Shown here in pieces: positions 1-8,025 of a stretch of DNA of 22,120 nt (position 1 is its first letter; each line of letters begins with the position of its first letter). This stretch comes from JAICIG01 sp035532215 (GTDB lineage Bacteria; Planctomycetota; Planctomycetia; Pirellulales; JAICIG01), in contig DATKRK010000190.1 in NCBI GenBank assembly GCA_035532215.1, positions 1-22,120 of the forward strand. The letters are read 5' to 3'. The position numbers and the translations under genes are program-made. The notes beneath the pieces were generated by a model. It worked only from the letters and a program-made list of their open reading frames with translations. It made no database searches and was not told the DNA's origin.

Positions 1-2
1 AA

Positions 3-134
3 CGCACCCACTCCTGGCTCAACCGCGCCCGGCGCTTGTTGACCCGCTGGGAAAAGAAAGTCGCGAACTACGTCGGCTTCTTGCATCTTCAATTTGCAAT
101 CGTCACGCTACGAACTGCAGGGGTTCTCGGATAG
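3..134 (+). mobile_element. C-terminal end of an IS5-like DDE transposase, cut by the window edge
   Basis: Frame 3 is open from the window edge to a TAG at 132-134. It reads RTHSWLNRARRLLTRWEKK, then a Y-x-x-FLHLQFAI-type ending about 20 residues before the stop. This is the usual C-terminus of IS5-type DDE transposases (family pattern ER-T-x-x-WL-x-x-x-RRL-x-x-RWE-x-K-x-x-N-Y). The stretch after the coding end, ggttctcggataggctctt at about 122-140, is likely the right terminal inverted repeat, but the left end is outside the window so the repeat cannot be checked. It is not possible to say whether the copy is intact. The family name is by motif recall, not by search. Confidence 0.75.
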
Positions 135-250
135 GCTCTTAATCGCAAATGAAGGAAATTCTGCACGCTAAAGTTCGGCGAAATTAACAAATCAACTTGA
201 AAAGGGCGACGGCGCCGCTTACGCTGCGCGCGTTGGCAAGAGCGAGCCAT

Positions 251-266
251 TGATCGTAAACGATCA
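251..266. promoter_or_regulatory. Perfect 7+7 palindrome upstream of the sulfatase gene
   Basis: TGATCGT (251-257) and ACGATCA (260-266) form a perfect inverted repeat with a 2-base centre, 31 bases before the GTG start of the sulfatase gene. It could be an operator for a dimeric regulator. Its very short centre makes an RNA hairpin less likely. There is no independent support for function. Confidence 0.3.
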
Positions 267-297
267 CGTTCCACGCCGTTCAAGAGGGAGAGATAAC

Positions 298-1821
298 GTG
301 CCCACTCGAATGTTCTTCGCACTGGCCACAGTCTGCCTGCTGGCCGGCGTTGCCACCGCCGCCGAAGCGAAGCGACCGAACGTGTTGTTTCTGATGTCGG
401 ACGACTTGAACAATCTGCTCGGCTGCTACGGCGACCCGCAGGCCAAGACGCCGAACATCGACCGGCTCGCGGCGCGCGGGGTGCGCTTCGAGCGGGCGTA
501 CTGTTCGTTTCCGCTGTGCGGGCCCAGCCGCAATTCGATCTTGACCGGCTTGTATCCCAACAGCACCGGCATCCTGGCCAACGCGCAGATCTTCCGGCAG
601 ACGATTCCTTCGCAAATCAGCATGCCGCAGGCCTTTCGCCAGGCGGGCTATTTCGCCGCGAGGATCGGCAAGCTGTATCACTATAACGTGCCGAAGTCGA
701 TCGGCACCAACGGGCACGACGATCCAGGCTCGTGGGAGTTGGAGTTGAACCCGGCCGGCGTCGACCGGCTGGAAGAAGAGCCGAAGATTTTTTCGCTCAC
801 GCCCGGCAGCTTTGGCGGAACGCTCAGTTGGTACGCTTCGCCGAAGGACGACCGGCGCCACACCGACGGCCTGATGGCCGACGACGCCGTCTGGGTGCTC
901 GAGCGATGCGCCAAGCAAAAGGACCGGCCGTTCTTTCTGGCCGTCGGTTTCTTCCGGCCGCACACGCCCTACGTCTCGCCGCAAATGTATTTCGGCCTTT
1001 ACCCGGAAGAGCAGATGCCGGTGGTTCAGAGGGTGAAGGAAGACCAGGCCGACATTCCGCCCGCGGGCCTGGCCAGCTACAAAAAGGAACAAGACAAGCT
1101 CACCGACGACCTGCGGCGGCAGTGCCGGCAGGCCTACTACGCCAGCATCAGCTTCATGGACGCGCAAGTCGGCCGCGTGGTCGACGCGCTGGATCGGTTG
1201 GGCCTGGCCGACGACACGATCATCGTTTTCACCAGCGACCACGGCTACCACATGGGCGAGCACGGCTTGTGGCAGAAACAAAGCCTGTTCGAAGAAAGCT
1301 CTCGCGTGCCGCTCGTGATCGTGTCGCCCGGCGCGGCGGCCCAAGGCGCCGTGGCGAAGTCGCCCGTCAGCCAGATCGATTTGTTCCCGACGCTGGCGGA
1401 ACTGTGCAGCGTGAAGGCGCCTGCGAACATCCAAGGGCAAAGCCTGGCGCCGATGCTCAAAGACGCGTCGGTCGCCGGCCGCGGTTGGGCGATCACGCAA
1501 GTCGTGCGCGGCGGCGGCTTCCGGCGATTCGGCGCTAGCCCAGCCGTCGGCGACGAGGGCAAGCGTTTCTTCGGCTACAGTCTGCGGACGCCGCGTTGGC
1601 GCTACACGGAGTGGGACGAGGGCCGCGAAGGCCGAGAATTGTACGATCACGAGGCTGACCCCCGCGAAATCACGAACCTGGCGGACGATCCGGCCCAAGC
1701 CGAGACCGTCGAGCAACTCTCGAAACAACTTCGCGCGGCGGCCAAGTCGACCTTCCCGCCGTCCGGCGAGACGCCGGCCATTCGCCCCGGCCTCTGGGCG
1801 CCGAACCTGACCGAGCCGTAG
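298..1821 (+). CDS. Secreted sulfatase, iduronate-2-sulfatase type
   Basis: Predicted arylsulfatase-superfamily enzyme that hydrolyses sulfate esters, probably on sulfated polysaccharides, outside the cytoplasm. I chose GTG at 298 because a purine-rich Shine-Dalgarno (gagggagaga) precedes it and the product then starts with a signal peptide (MPTRMFFALATVCLLAGVATAAEA). An in-frame TTG at 250 would add 16 residues that spoil the signal. The mature part opens with RPNVLFLMSDDLNN (metal-binding DD), followed by PNIDRLAARG. The CGPSR at residue 74 (codon 517-519) is the C-x-P-S-R signature whose Cys becomes formylglycine. Further family motifs are GKLYH, PHTPYV and TSDHGYHMGEHGLWQK. At 507 aa it is normal length for iduronate-2-sulfatase-like proteins. 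Planctomycetes carry many such genes; the substrate cannot be told from sequence. It stands alone, with no sulfatase-maturation gene in view. Confidence 0.93.
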   Translation: MPTRMFFALATVCLLAGVATAAEAKRPNVLFLMSDDLNNLLGCYGDPQAKTPNIDRLAARGVRFERAYCSFPLCGPSRNSILTGLYPNSTGILANAQIFRQTIPSQISMPQAFRQAGYFAARIGKLYHYNVPKSIGTNGHDDPGSWELELNPAGVDRLEEEPKIFSLTPGSFGGTLSWYASPKDDRRHTDGLMADDAVWVLERCAKQKDRPFFLAVGFFRPHTPYVSPQMYFGLYPEEQMPVVQRVKEDQADIPPAGLASYKKEQDKLTDDLRRQCRQAYYASISFMDAQVGRVVDALDRLGLADDTIIVFTSDHGYHMGEHGLWQKQSLFEESSRVPLVIVSPGAAAQGAVAKSPVSQIDLFPTLAELCSVKAPANIQGQSLAPMLKDASVAGRGWAITQVVRGGGFRRFGASPAVGDEGKRFFGYSLRTPRWRYTEWDEGREGRELYDHEADPREITNLADDPAQAETVEQLSKQLRAAAKSTFPPSGETPAIRPGLWAPNLTEP

Positions 1822-1832
1822 CGCCTGAGCAA

Positions 1833-1852
1833 AGAGCGAGAGAGAACGCTCT
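1833..1852 (+). terminator. Weak hairpin after the sulfatase gene
   Basis: AGAGCG (1833-1838) and CGCTCT (1847-1852) pair perfectly around an 8-base loop, 11 bases after the sulfatase stop codon. No T-run follows, so it is a poor intrinsic terminator. It could protect the mRNA end. Confidence 0.3.
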
Positions 1853-1860
1853 GGGTCAAA

Positions 1861-1888
1861 TTGACAATTTTCGGCTCCGCGGTACGAT
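1861..1888 (+). promoter_or_regulatory. Sigma70-type promoter for thiC
   Basis: TTGACA (1861-1866, perfect -35) is separated by 16 bases from TACGAT (1883-1888, 4 of 6 to the -10 consensus). Transcription would start near 1895, giving a leader of about 88 bases before the thiC ATG. I saw no thiamin-pyrophosphate riboswitch core in that leader. Confidence 0.6.
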
Positions 1889-1982
1889 GACCTCCTGAGC
1901 CGTAGTTTTTACGTAAACCATTGCCGATTATCGAGAATCGTGCATTCGATTCCGCTTGCCGCCCACGGAGGTTTTGCCGCTG

Positions 1983-3341
1983 ATGACTCAAATCGAACAG
2001 GCCCGCGCCGGCGTCGTGACTCCGGAAATGGAATACGTCACCAAGCGAGAAAAGCTCGAGCCCGAACTGGTCCGCAGCGAGGTCGCTCGCGGTCGGATGG
2101 TCATTCCGGCCAACAAGGTACACCTGCAGGGCCGGCTCGAGCCGATGGGCATCGGCGTGGCCGCCTGCTGCAAGATCAACGCCAATATCGGCAACTCGGC
2201 CGTCACCAGCGATATCGCGGGCGAATTGGAGAAGCTGCACACGGCGGTGCACTTCGGCGCCGACACGGTGATGGACCTTTCGACCGGCAAGGATATCGAC
2301 CGGATCCGCAAGGCGATCATCGACGCCTCGCCCGTGCCGATCGGCACCGTGCCGATCTATCAGATGCTCGAAGAGTTGGGCGGCAACATCGAGGACATGC
2401 GGCCGCAGCACTTCTTGGACATGGTCGAGCACCAGGCCAAGCAGGGCGTCGACTACATGACGGTCCACTGCGGCGTGCTGTTGGAGCACCTGCACCTGAC
2501 GATGAACCGCGTGACCGGGATCGTCAGCCGCGGCGGCTCGCTAATCGCCAAGTGGATGATGGCCCATCGCCAGCAGAACCCGCTCTACACGCATTTCGAA
2601 GATCTCTGCGACATCATGCACGAGTACGACGTCACCTGGAGTCTGGGCGACAGCCTGCGGCCCGGTTCGATCGCCGACGCCAGCGACGATGCCCAATTCG
2701 CCGAACTCAAGGTGCTCGGCGAGCTGACCGAGCGCGGCTGGAAGAAGCAGACGCAGGTGATGGTCGAAGGCCCGGGTCATATTCCGATGGACCAGATCGA
2801 CATGAACATCAAGAAGCAGATGGACTGGTGCCACGAGGCGCCGTTCTACGTGCTCGGTCCCTTGGTTACCGACATCGCTCCCGGCTACGACCACATCACG
2901 AGCGCCATCGGCGCGGCCTTGGCCGGCTGGAGCGGCGCGGCGATGCTCTGCTACGTGACGCCTAAGGAACATCTCGGGCTTCCCGAAACCGAAGACGTCA
3001 AGCAAGGCGTGATCGCCTATAAGATCGCGGCCCACGCCGCCGACCTGGCTCGGCATCGGCCTGGGGCGCGCGACCGCGACGACGCCTTGAGCAAGGCCCG
3101 TTTCGCCTTCGACTGGAACGAGCAATTCCGCCTGTCGCTCGACCCCGAGACCGCCCGGCGGATGCACGACGAAACCTTGCCGCAAGATACCTTCAAGAGC
3201 GCGCATTTTTGCAGCATGTGCGGGCCGAAGTACTGCTCGATGAAGATCACCGAAGAGATTCGCGAGATGGCCGCCGGCGGCGAGCCGCTAGTCGAAATTG
3301 GCGGCCTGAAGCCCGAAACCTCGGCGAGCGGGGGGCGTTAG
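1983..3341 (+). CDS. thiC: Phosphomethylpyrimidine synthase ThiC (thiamine biosynthesis)
   Basis: ThiC converts aminoimidazole ribotide to hydroxymethylpyrimidine phosphate in the cytoplasm using S-adenosylmethionine and a 4Fe-4S cluster. The 452-aa product is the short bacterial form without the N-terminal extension of the roughly 630-aa E. coli type. Conserved stretches include KINANIGNSA, the MDLSTGKDI and GTVPIYQ segments, HCGV, SRGGS, VEGPGHIP and CHEAPFYVLGPLVTDIAPGYDHI. The cluster motif C-x2-C-x4-C is at Cys410, Cys413 and Cys418 near the C-terminus, as the family requires. ATG 1983 is chosen because GGAGG (1967-1971) lies 11 bases upstream; in-frame TTG and CTG codons just before it are alternatives. 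It has its own promoter and no adjacent thiamine gene in the window. Confidence 0.97.
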   Translation: MTQIEQARAGVVTPEMEYVTKREKLEPELVRSEVARGRMVIPANKVHLQGRLEPMGIGVAACCKINANIGNSAVTSDIAGELEKLHTAVHFGADTVMDLSTGKDIDRIRKAIIDASPVPIGTVPIYQMLEELGGNIEDMRPQHFLDMVEHQAKQGVDYMTVHCGVLLEHLHLTMNRVTGIVSRGGSLIAKWMMAHRQQNPLYTHFEDLCDIMHEYDVTWSLGDSLRPGSIADASDDAQFAELKVLGELTERGWKKQTQVMVEGPGHIPMDQIDMNIKKQMDWCHEAPFYVLGPLVTDIAPGYDHITSAIGAALAGWSGAAMLCYVTPKEHLGLPETEDVKQGVIAYKIAAHAADLARHRPGARDRDDALSKARFAFDWNEQFRLSLDPETARRMHDETLPQDTFKSAHFCSMCGPKYCSMKITEEIREMAAGGEPLVEIGGLKPETSASGGR

Positions 3342-3413
3342 CCTTTCGGTCAAGGTTACGGCCGGCATTGTGAGTCAGCCTAAATTGAGGTTTTTGGACG
3401 CCATCAGGCATTA

Positions 3414-3518
3414 GGGCGCCATGCTTTCACGCTTGCGCAGCAAGCGGGTAAGCATGCGGTTGCCATCGCGTAACTGGCATGCCTACGTCGGCTAGGCGCC
3501 GACGAAGGCATGGCGCCC
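3414..3518. repeat. Nested palindromic element, about 105 bp
   Basis: Outer arms GGGCGCCATGC (3414-3424) and GCATGGCGCCC (3508-3518) are perfect inverted repeats. Inside are two hairpins. The first pairs CATGCTT/AAGCATG (3420-3426 with 3450-3456) and GCTTGC/GCAAGC (3431-3436 with 3440-3445). The second pairs ATGCCT/AGGCAT (3479-3484 with 3506-3511) and CGTCGGC/GCCGACG (3486-3492 with 3498-3504). It sits between the convergent thiC and pncB genes and resembles REP/BIME-type intergenic elements. It could terminate transcription from both sides. Confidence 0.75.
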
Positions 3519-3542
3519 ACTGGGCTGCACACCTTGCCGCAA

Positions 3543-5015
3543 TCAACTCTTGAGCCCGCGCAGCTCGCGAATCAAGCGATTCTTGAGCGCGTACAGTTCG
3601 GGCTCAAGGCCGACAGGGTATTCGTGGGCGTTGACGAACCGTTTGACGCTCGGCGAGAAACGCGCCAATTGCGCCGCGGCGTAATCGCGGCTTTCGGCCA
3701 GCGACGGCCGCTGGTAGACGAGCTCGCCTTGCCGGAAGATCGGCGCGAGCAAATCGGCGTGCGTTGCATCAGCCGGAATTCGCTTCTGCCGGTGCGCGTC
3801 GAGCGGATCGACCAGCACGGCCTCGGCGGGGCAACCGAGATCGAGATCGTAGATCAGGTCGCCCGCGCACTCGCCGCCGATCTCGAACCGCCGCACCTGC
3901 AAGCGGCCGGGCGTCGAAGTCTTCGACGTGTGCTCGGAGAGCTTGATGCACGGCCGCCAGGGCTCGCCCGGCGAGCGCACGGCCGACAGCTTATACACGC
4001 CGCCCAACGCTGGCTGGTCGTAGGCCGTGGCCAGCCGCGTGCCCACGCCCCAGACGTTGATTTTGGCGCCTTGCTCCTTCAGGCTGTCGATCAGGTACTC
4101 GTCGAGATCGCTGCTGCCGACGATCGACGTGCGCTCGAAGCCGGCGGCGTCGAGAATCTTGCGGGCTTCGATGCTCAAATACGCCAAGTCGCCCGAGTCG
4201 AGCCGCACGCCCGCCAGTTCGTGCCCTTGCGAGCGCAGCCAGCGACCGACTTCGACCGCCTTGCGCACCCCATCCAGCGTGTCGTACGTATCGACGAGAA
4301 ACACGCAGTTGTTGGGCATGGCCTCGGCGTAAGCCCGGAACGAGTCGAGCTCGTCGTCGAACGACATCACCCAGCTATGGGCGTGCGTGCCGCGAACCGG
4401 AATGCCAAACCAGCGGCCGGCTAGCACGTTCGATGTCGCCGCGCAGCCGCCGACGTAGGCCGCGCGAGTAGCCGCCAGGGCGCCGTCGATGCCCTGCGCC
4501 CGCCGGGCGCCGAACTCCAGCACCGGTTCGCCGCGCGCGGCCTGGCAAATCCGGGCCGACTTGGTGGCGACCAAGGTTTGAAAGTTAATCAGATTCAACA
4601 GCGGAGTTTCCAGCAGTTGCGCCTGCAAGATCGGGCCTTGCACGCGGACGAGCGGTTCTTGGGCAAAGACGGGCGTTCCCTCGGGCAACGCGTCGATGTC
4701 GCACGTCAGTCGCAACCGCCGCAATGCGTCGAGGAACGCGGGCTCGAACAGCGGACGTTCGTCGGCGCCGACGAGCGAAGCCAGATACGTCAGGTCTTCG
4801 TCTGCAAAGCGGAACTGCTCGATGAAGTCGATCGCCAGACCCAGCCCGCAGGCCACGGCGTAGCCGCTTTTGAACGGGTTCGTGCGAAAGTGCAGATAGA
4901 ACGTCGCCTCGTGGTCGGCTGTGCCCGACTTCCAGTAGGCGTAGGCCATTGTCAACTGATACAAGTCGGTGAGCAGGGCCAGCGAAGTCTGGTAGAGGCC
5001 GGCGAGACCGTTCAT
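3543..5015 (-). CDS. pncB: Nicotinate phosphoribosyltransferase (NAD salvage)
   Basis: Forms nicotinate mononucleotide from nicotinate and PRPP with ATP hydrolysis, in the cytoplasm. The product from the ATG at 5013-5015 is 490 aa and begins MNGLAGLYQTSLALLTDLYQ, the typical N-terminus (TDLYQLTMAYAYWKSG follows). A 34-residue upstream extension is open but lacks family character, and a purine-rich AAGAGA precedes the chosen ATG. Conserved blocks are TFYLHFRTNPF, EFGARRAQG, the GTHAHSW block with two histidines (211, 213) near the active-site His region, DTYDT, GVRLDSGDL and GVGTRLATAYDQPALGGVYK. It is transcribed alone, divergent from the small secreted protein at 5259. Assignment to the NAPRTase family is firm. 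Confidence 0.95.
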   Translation of the reverse strand: MNGLAGLYQTSLALLTDLYQLTMAYAYWKSGTADHEATFYLHFRTNPFKSGYAVACGLGLAIDFIEQFRFADEDLTYLASLVGADERPLFEPAFLDALRRLRLTCDIDALPEGTPVFAQEPLVRVQGPILQAQLLETPLLNLINFQTLVATKSARICQAARGEPVLEFGARRAQGIDGALAATRAAYVGGCAATSNVLAGRWFGIPVRGTHAHSWVMSFDDELDSFRAYAEAMPNNCVFLVDTYDTLDGVRKAVEVGRWLRSQGHELAGVRLDSGDLAYLSIEARKILDAAGFERTSIVGSSDLDEYLIDSLKEQGAKINVWGVGTRLATAYDQPALGGVYKLSAVRSPGEPWRPCIKLSEHTSKTSTPGRLQVRRFEIGGECAGDLIYDLDLGCPAEAVLVDPLDAHRQKRIPADATHADLLAPIFRQGELVYQRPSLAESRDYAAAQLARFSPSVKRFVNAHEYPVGLEPELYALKNRLIRELRGLKS

Positions 5016-5258
5016 CGGCGTGTTCTCTTGGTCGCAAGGGGCGCGATCGCAACGATTGCAACGGTTAGCTGGGCCAAGAACAGGGCGGCGCGCGGCCTCA
5101 TGGAGTTTTTCCAGCAACGACTCCGTGCTGCGCGGGGCTGCGCCCCGACCTGCGATTGACCCAAAAGCTTGTGTTGCGCCTCATGATAACCTAGGTTTGA
5201 ACTCAAGCGAGCAAGCCGTTTGGCTTGTCAAATGCGGCGACCGGACCGGGGGTGCAAG

Positions 5259-5648
5259 ATGAAGACGATGGCGCGTTGGGGCATGATTGCGTTGGCGGGC
5301 TGGCTGTTCTGGGCGGCGTCGACGACCGAAGCCCAGGCTCAGTGGTCGAACGTTTATCCAGCCCGAGTGCCGCAGTACGGCAACTACGCCCGCACGCTCT
5401 ACCCGAACGCGGGCCGCCCCTCGCGGAGAACCAACTACGCAGCCTTTCGCCCCTACGTCGGCGACGCGTGCGGCGGCTTCGTTGTGGCGCCGACTTATGC
5501 TCTCCCAGGCTTGGCGCCCTTTCGGCCGGAGCCCACGACGGCCTATTTTCGCAACCCGCCCGGCGTCAATAACGTGCCGAGCCCTTATGGCTACGACTAC
5601 CATTTGAACTACCCGGCCGCCTGGTACAACGGTTACTGGGGTTGGTAG
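5259..5648 (+). CDS. Small secreted Tyr/Pro-rich protein, unknown function
   Basis: 130-aa product from ATG 5259, preceded by a G-rich Shine-Dalgarno (gggggtg). An upstream TTG at 5220 would give an unlikely cytoplasmic extension. Residues 1-26 form a signal peptide (MKTMARWGMIALAGWLFWAA, then an Ala-Gln-Ala cleavage region). The mature part is rich in Tyr, Pro, Asn and Arg and ends in a Trp-Tyr-Asn-Gly-Tyr-Trp-Gly-Trp tail. No catalytic motif is visible. Aromatic, low-complexity secreted proteins like this are common in planctomycetes. It is convergent with the isocitrate dehydrogenase gene. Confidence 0.65.
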   Translation: MKTMARWGMIALAGWLFWAASTTEAQAQWSNVYPARVPQYGNYARTLYPNAGRPSRRTNYAAFRPYVGDACGGFVVAPTYALPGLAPFRPEPTTAYFRNPPGVNNVPSPYGYDYHLNYPAAWYNGYWGW

Positions 5649-5672
5649 TAGCTCAGGCTTTCTACCCAGTAG

Positions 5673-5776
5673 GTCAGGCTTTCCAGCCTGACAGGGTCTC
5701 GGTCAACCTCTGTCGAACGACGCGCACGCAGGCTGGCCTTTTCCGGCCTGGTCTTCGTCAGGCTGAAAAGCCTGAC
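5673..5776. repeat. Pair of mirrored GTCAGGCT hairpins between convergent genes
   Basis: Hairpin one is GTCAGGCT-TTCC-AGCCTGAC (5673-5692); hairpin two is GTCAGGCT-GAAA-AGCCTGAC (5757-5776). Hairpin one is preceded by GTAG and hairpin two is followed by CTAC, so the pair forms a larger inverted repeat. A third GC-rich imperfect hairpin around 5730-5750 lies between them. Placement between convergent genes fits a bidirectional terminator or a REP-type element. Confidence 0.75.
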
Positions 5777-5801
5777 CTACCACCGGCAGCGCCGTCGGCT
5801 C

Positions 5802-6896
5802 TTAGAGTTTCTTGCAGATTGCGTCGGCCATCTGCTGCGTGCCCACCGCCGTCGGATCGTCGCGGTTCGGCTTCAGGTCGTAAGTCACGCTCTTGCCTTC
5901 TTCGATCACGTCGCCCACGGCCTTTTCCAGCCGCGCGGCGGCGTCGGTCTCGCCCAGGTGCTTGAGCATCAGCATGCCGGAGAGAATCAGCGCGGTCGGA
6001 TTGACCTTATTCTGGCCCTTGTATTTCGGCGCGCTGCCGTGCGTGGCTTCGAACACGGCGCCGTCGGGGCCGAGGTTGGCGCCCGGCGCCACGCCCAGCC
6101 CGCCGACCAGTCCGGCCGCCAGGTCGCTGAGGATGTCGCCGTAGAGATTCGGGAGCACCAGCACGTCGTACAGCTCGGGCTTCTGCACCAACTGCATGCA
6201 CATGTTGTCGACGATCCGGTCTTCGAACTCGATGTCCTTGTAGTCGGCCGCCACCTTCCGCGCCACGTCGAGCCACAGCCCATCGGTGTGCTTCATGATG
6301 TTGGCCTTGTGAACGCAAGTCACTTTCTTGCGGCCGTTGTCGCGGGCGTAATCGAACGCGCAGCGCACGATCCGCTCGCTGCCCGGCACGCTGATCGGCT
6401 TGATCGAAATGCCGGTCTGGTCGGCCGGCGTCTTGACCTTGCGATCGGGCGAAATCTGGTTGATGAACTCGATCAGCTTCTTCGTTTCGTCCTTGCCGCG
6501 TTCGAACTCGATGCCCGCGTACAAGTCTTCGGTGTTCTCGCGGACGATCACCAGGTCGACGTTTACGTCGCTGAAGAACGTGCGAACGCCCTTGTACTGC
6601 TTGCACGGCCGGATGCAGGCGTACAGGCCCAGGGCCTGCCGCAGATGGACGTTGATGCTGCGAAAGCCCGTGCCGACCGGAGTGGTGATCGGGGCCTTGA
6701 GTGCGCAGTGCGTGCGGCGGACGCTTTCCATCACTGCCTCGGGAAGCGGGTTGCCGGTGCGCGCCATCACGTCGACGCCGGCTTCTTGCACGTCCCAATT
6801 GATCTTCACGCCCGTCGCGTCGACGCAGCGTCGCGCGGCCTCGGCCAGTTCGGGTCCCGTGCCGTCGCCCGTGATCAGCGTCACCTCGTGAGCCAT
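5802..6896 (-). CDS. Isocitrate dehydrogenase, short form
   Basis: 364-aa isocitrate/isopropylmalate dehydrogenase-family protein. The isocitrate-type substrate loop is present (Ser80-x-Asn82-x3-Arg86, then LYACIRP), and VRENTEDLYAGIE is the isocitrate rather than the isopropylmalate version. Catalytic residues expected from the family are visible: Arg119, Tyr126, Lys197, Asp254 and Asp258. The coenzyme segment reads HGSAPKYKGQNKVNP with Lys291-Tyr292 and a later Tyr339. These match the NADP-binding Lys344, Tyr345 and Tyr391 of E. coli Icd rather than the Asp-Ile of NAD enzymes; the E. coli Arg395 equivalent appears to be Pro. ATG 6896 has an aaaggtagg Shine-Dalgarno. It would decarboxylate isocitrate to 2-oxoglutarate in the TCA cycle. 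NADP use is an inference from those residues. Confidence 0.9.
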   Translation of the reverse strand: MAHEVTLITGDGTGPELAEAARRCVDATGVKINWDVQEAGVDVMARTGNPLPEAVMESVRRTHCALKAPITTPVGTGFRSINVHLRQALGLYACIRPCKQYKGVRTFFSDVNVDLVIVRENTEDLYAGIEFERGKDETKKLIEFINQISPDRKVKTPADQTGISIKPISVPGSERIVRCAFDYARDNGRKKVTCVHKANIMKHTDGLWLDVARKVAADYKDIEFEDRIVDNMCMQLVQKPELYDVLVLPNLYGDILSDLAAGLVGGLGVAPGANLGPDGAVFEATHGSAPKYKGQNKVNPTALILSGMLMLKHLGETDAAARLEKAVGDVIEEGKSVTYDLKPNRDDPTAVGTQQMADAICKKL

Positions 6897-6938
6897 GTCT
6901 CGACCTACCTTTCGCGTTTAAGATGAATTAAGCTTGCC

Positions 6939-6967
6939 AAGCTAGCAAATGCGGCCGGGACCGTCAA
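6939..6967 (-). promoter_or_regulatory. Possible promoter for the isocitrate dehydrogenase gene
   Basis: On the minus strand TTGACG (6962-6967) is 17 bases from TAGCTT (6939-6944), about 42 bases upstream of the ATG at 6896. The -35 is good and the -10 is poor. Confidence 0.4.
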
Positions 6968-7105
6968 CGCGGCAGGTTTTACCATCAACAGCAACCGCGC
7001 CTGCAAACAAACCCGCCGCTTTGCCTATGCGGCAGGAGTAACGTTGCCGAGGCTGCTGGGCGATTGATGTTTTGCAGCCATCGTCGTCGGCGGTAAACTG
7101 GCGTC

Positions 7106-7591
7106 ATGGCCGCCCCCTTTCAGTTCTCGGTTCGGACTGCGTTGATCACGACGAGCCTCTTCGCAGCCGCGGTCGCGGTCCTGAACACGGAAAACGAATG
7201 GTTCGCGGGCGTCGGCCTACTGCTCCTAACGCCGTATTTTCCATCCGTTCTCTTGCTGGGCTTGCTGCGTCTCCCTGCAAATCGCTGCGCGTTCTGCGTG
7301 GGGGCGATTTTTCCGGCCTGTGCGGCGATGGTCGTCTTGATGAACAAAATATATGGCTCGGCATGGAACGCGATCCCCGCGCCGCCGGGGATGGCTGTTG
7401 CCCCAGCCTCGCAGTTGACGCTGGAGTATGTCCAAGCGTTTCTAACGGCGTTGTCTGATTTTGAAACTCGTTTTGTCATCGGGGTTTGCTGGGTAACGAT
7501 GCCATTGACCGGCCTGCTTTGCGTCGCAACGGATTGGGTTTTTCAGGGGCCGATTTTTGGATCGTCGCCGGTCGAAAGCGAAGATCGGTGA
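7106..7591 (+). CDS. Integral membrane protein, unknown function
   Basis: 161-aa product. Hydrophobic segments at about residues 11-26, 34-54, 61-79 and 123-143 suggest four membrane helices, with a Pro/Ala-rich loop at 88-102. The N-terminus (FQFSVRTALITTSLFAAAVA) resembles a recurring planctomycete membrane-protein opening of the form F-S-x-RT-x-L-x-x-T. No catalytic motif is seen. ATG 7106 has only a weak Shine-Dalgarno. It lies 43 bases upstream of crcB on the same strand and may be co-transcribed, but no functional link follows from that. Confidence 0.65.
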   Translation: MAAPFQFSVRTALITTSLFAAAVAVLNTENEWFAGVGLLLLTPYFPSVLLLGLLRLPANRCAFCVGAIFPACAAMVVLMNKIYGSAWNAIPAPPGMAVAPASQLTLEYVQAFLTALSDFETRFVIGVCWVTMPLTGLLCVATDWVFQGPIFGSSPVESEDR

Positions 7592-7634
7592 TTTTCGGCG
7601 ACCGTAGTCCAAAGTGCCGAGCGGAATCGAGCGA

Positions 7635-8018
7635 ATGACAAAATACCTGCTCATCGCCGCCGGCGGAGCGTTCGGCTCTGTGTTGCGTTATGCGCTGCAA
7701 GGGGCCGTACAGCGTTGGGCGGGCAGCACGTTTCCGGCGGGCACGTTGGCCGTCAACGTGCTCGGCTGCCTGGCGATCGGCGCGCTCAGCGCCGCGTTCG
7801 CCGGGCCGCTGCTGGTGCGCGAAGAGTACCGCGTCGGCCTGACTGTCGGCGTGCTGGGCGGTTTTACCACGTTTTCGACCTTCGGCCTGGAAACGTTCAA
7901 CCTGGCCGCCGTGGGCGAAAGCCGCTTTGCCTGGGCGAACGTCGCGCTGAGCTGCGGGCTGGGCGTGGCGGCCGTGTGGCTGGGCTATCGACTGGTCGAA
8001 CGTTGGCTGGGAGCATAG
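7635..8018 (+). CDS. crcB: Fluoride channel Fluc/CrcB
   Basis: 127-aa protein of four membrane helices (about residues 3-20, 33-56, 66-90 and 99-120). Fluc proteins are dual-topology dimers that export toxic fluoride across the inner membrane. Family marks are GGAFGSVLRY at the N-terminus, the helix-2 Asn in NVLG (Asn41), and the broken third helix GGFTTFSTFGLE (77-86) whose Phe residues line the fluoride pore. I chose ATG 7635; GTG 7614 in frame would add seven residues. The downstream DUF190 gene is a frequent crcB partner. No fluoride riboswitch could be recognised upstream. Confidence 0.93.
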   Translation: MTKYLLIAAGGAFGSVLRYALQGAVQRWAGSTFPAGTLAVNVLGCLAIGALSAAFAGPLLVREEYRVGLTVGVLGGFTTFSTFGLETFNLAAVGESRFAWANVALSCGLGVAAVWLGYRLVERWLGA

Positions 8019-8025
8019 CCGCCTT

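Noticed and set aside
280..1728. Long minus-strand open frame opposite the sulfatase gene
   Set aside because: It is the antisense shadow of a clear sulfatase; low-complexity Arg/Ala-rich translation and no domain.
1889..1982. Thiamin-pyrophosphate riboswitch ahead of thiC
   Set aside because: Neither the CTGAGA nor the GATC-containing sensor blocks are present in the leader.
7561..7634. Fluoride riboswitch ahead of crcB
   Set aside because: A short ggtgattttcggcgacc stretch is weakly reminiscent of the motif, but the conserved pseudoknot blocks could not be found.
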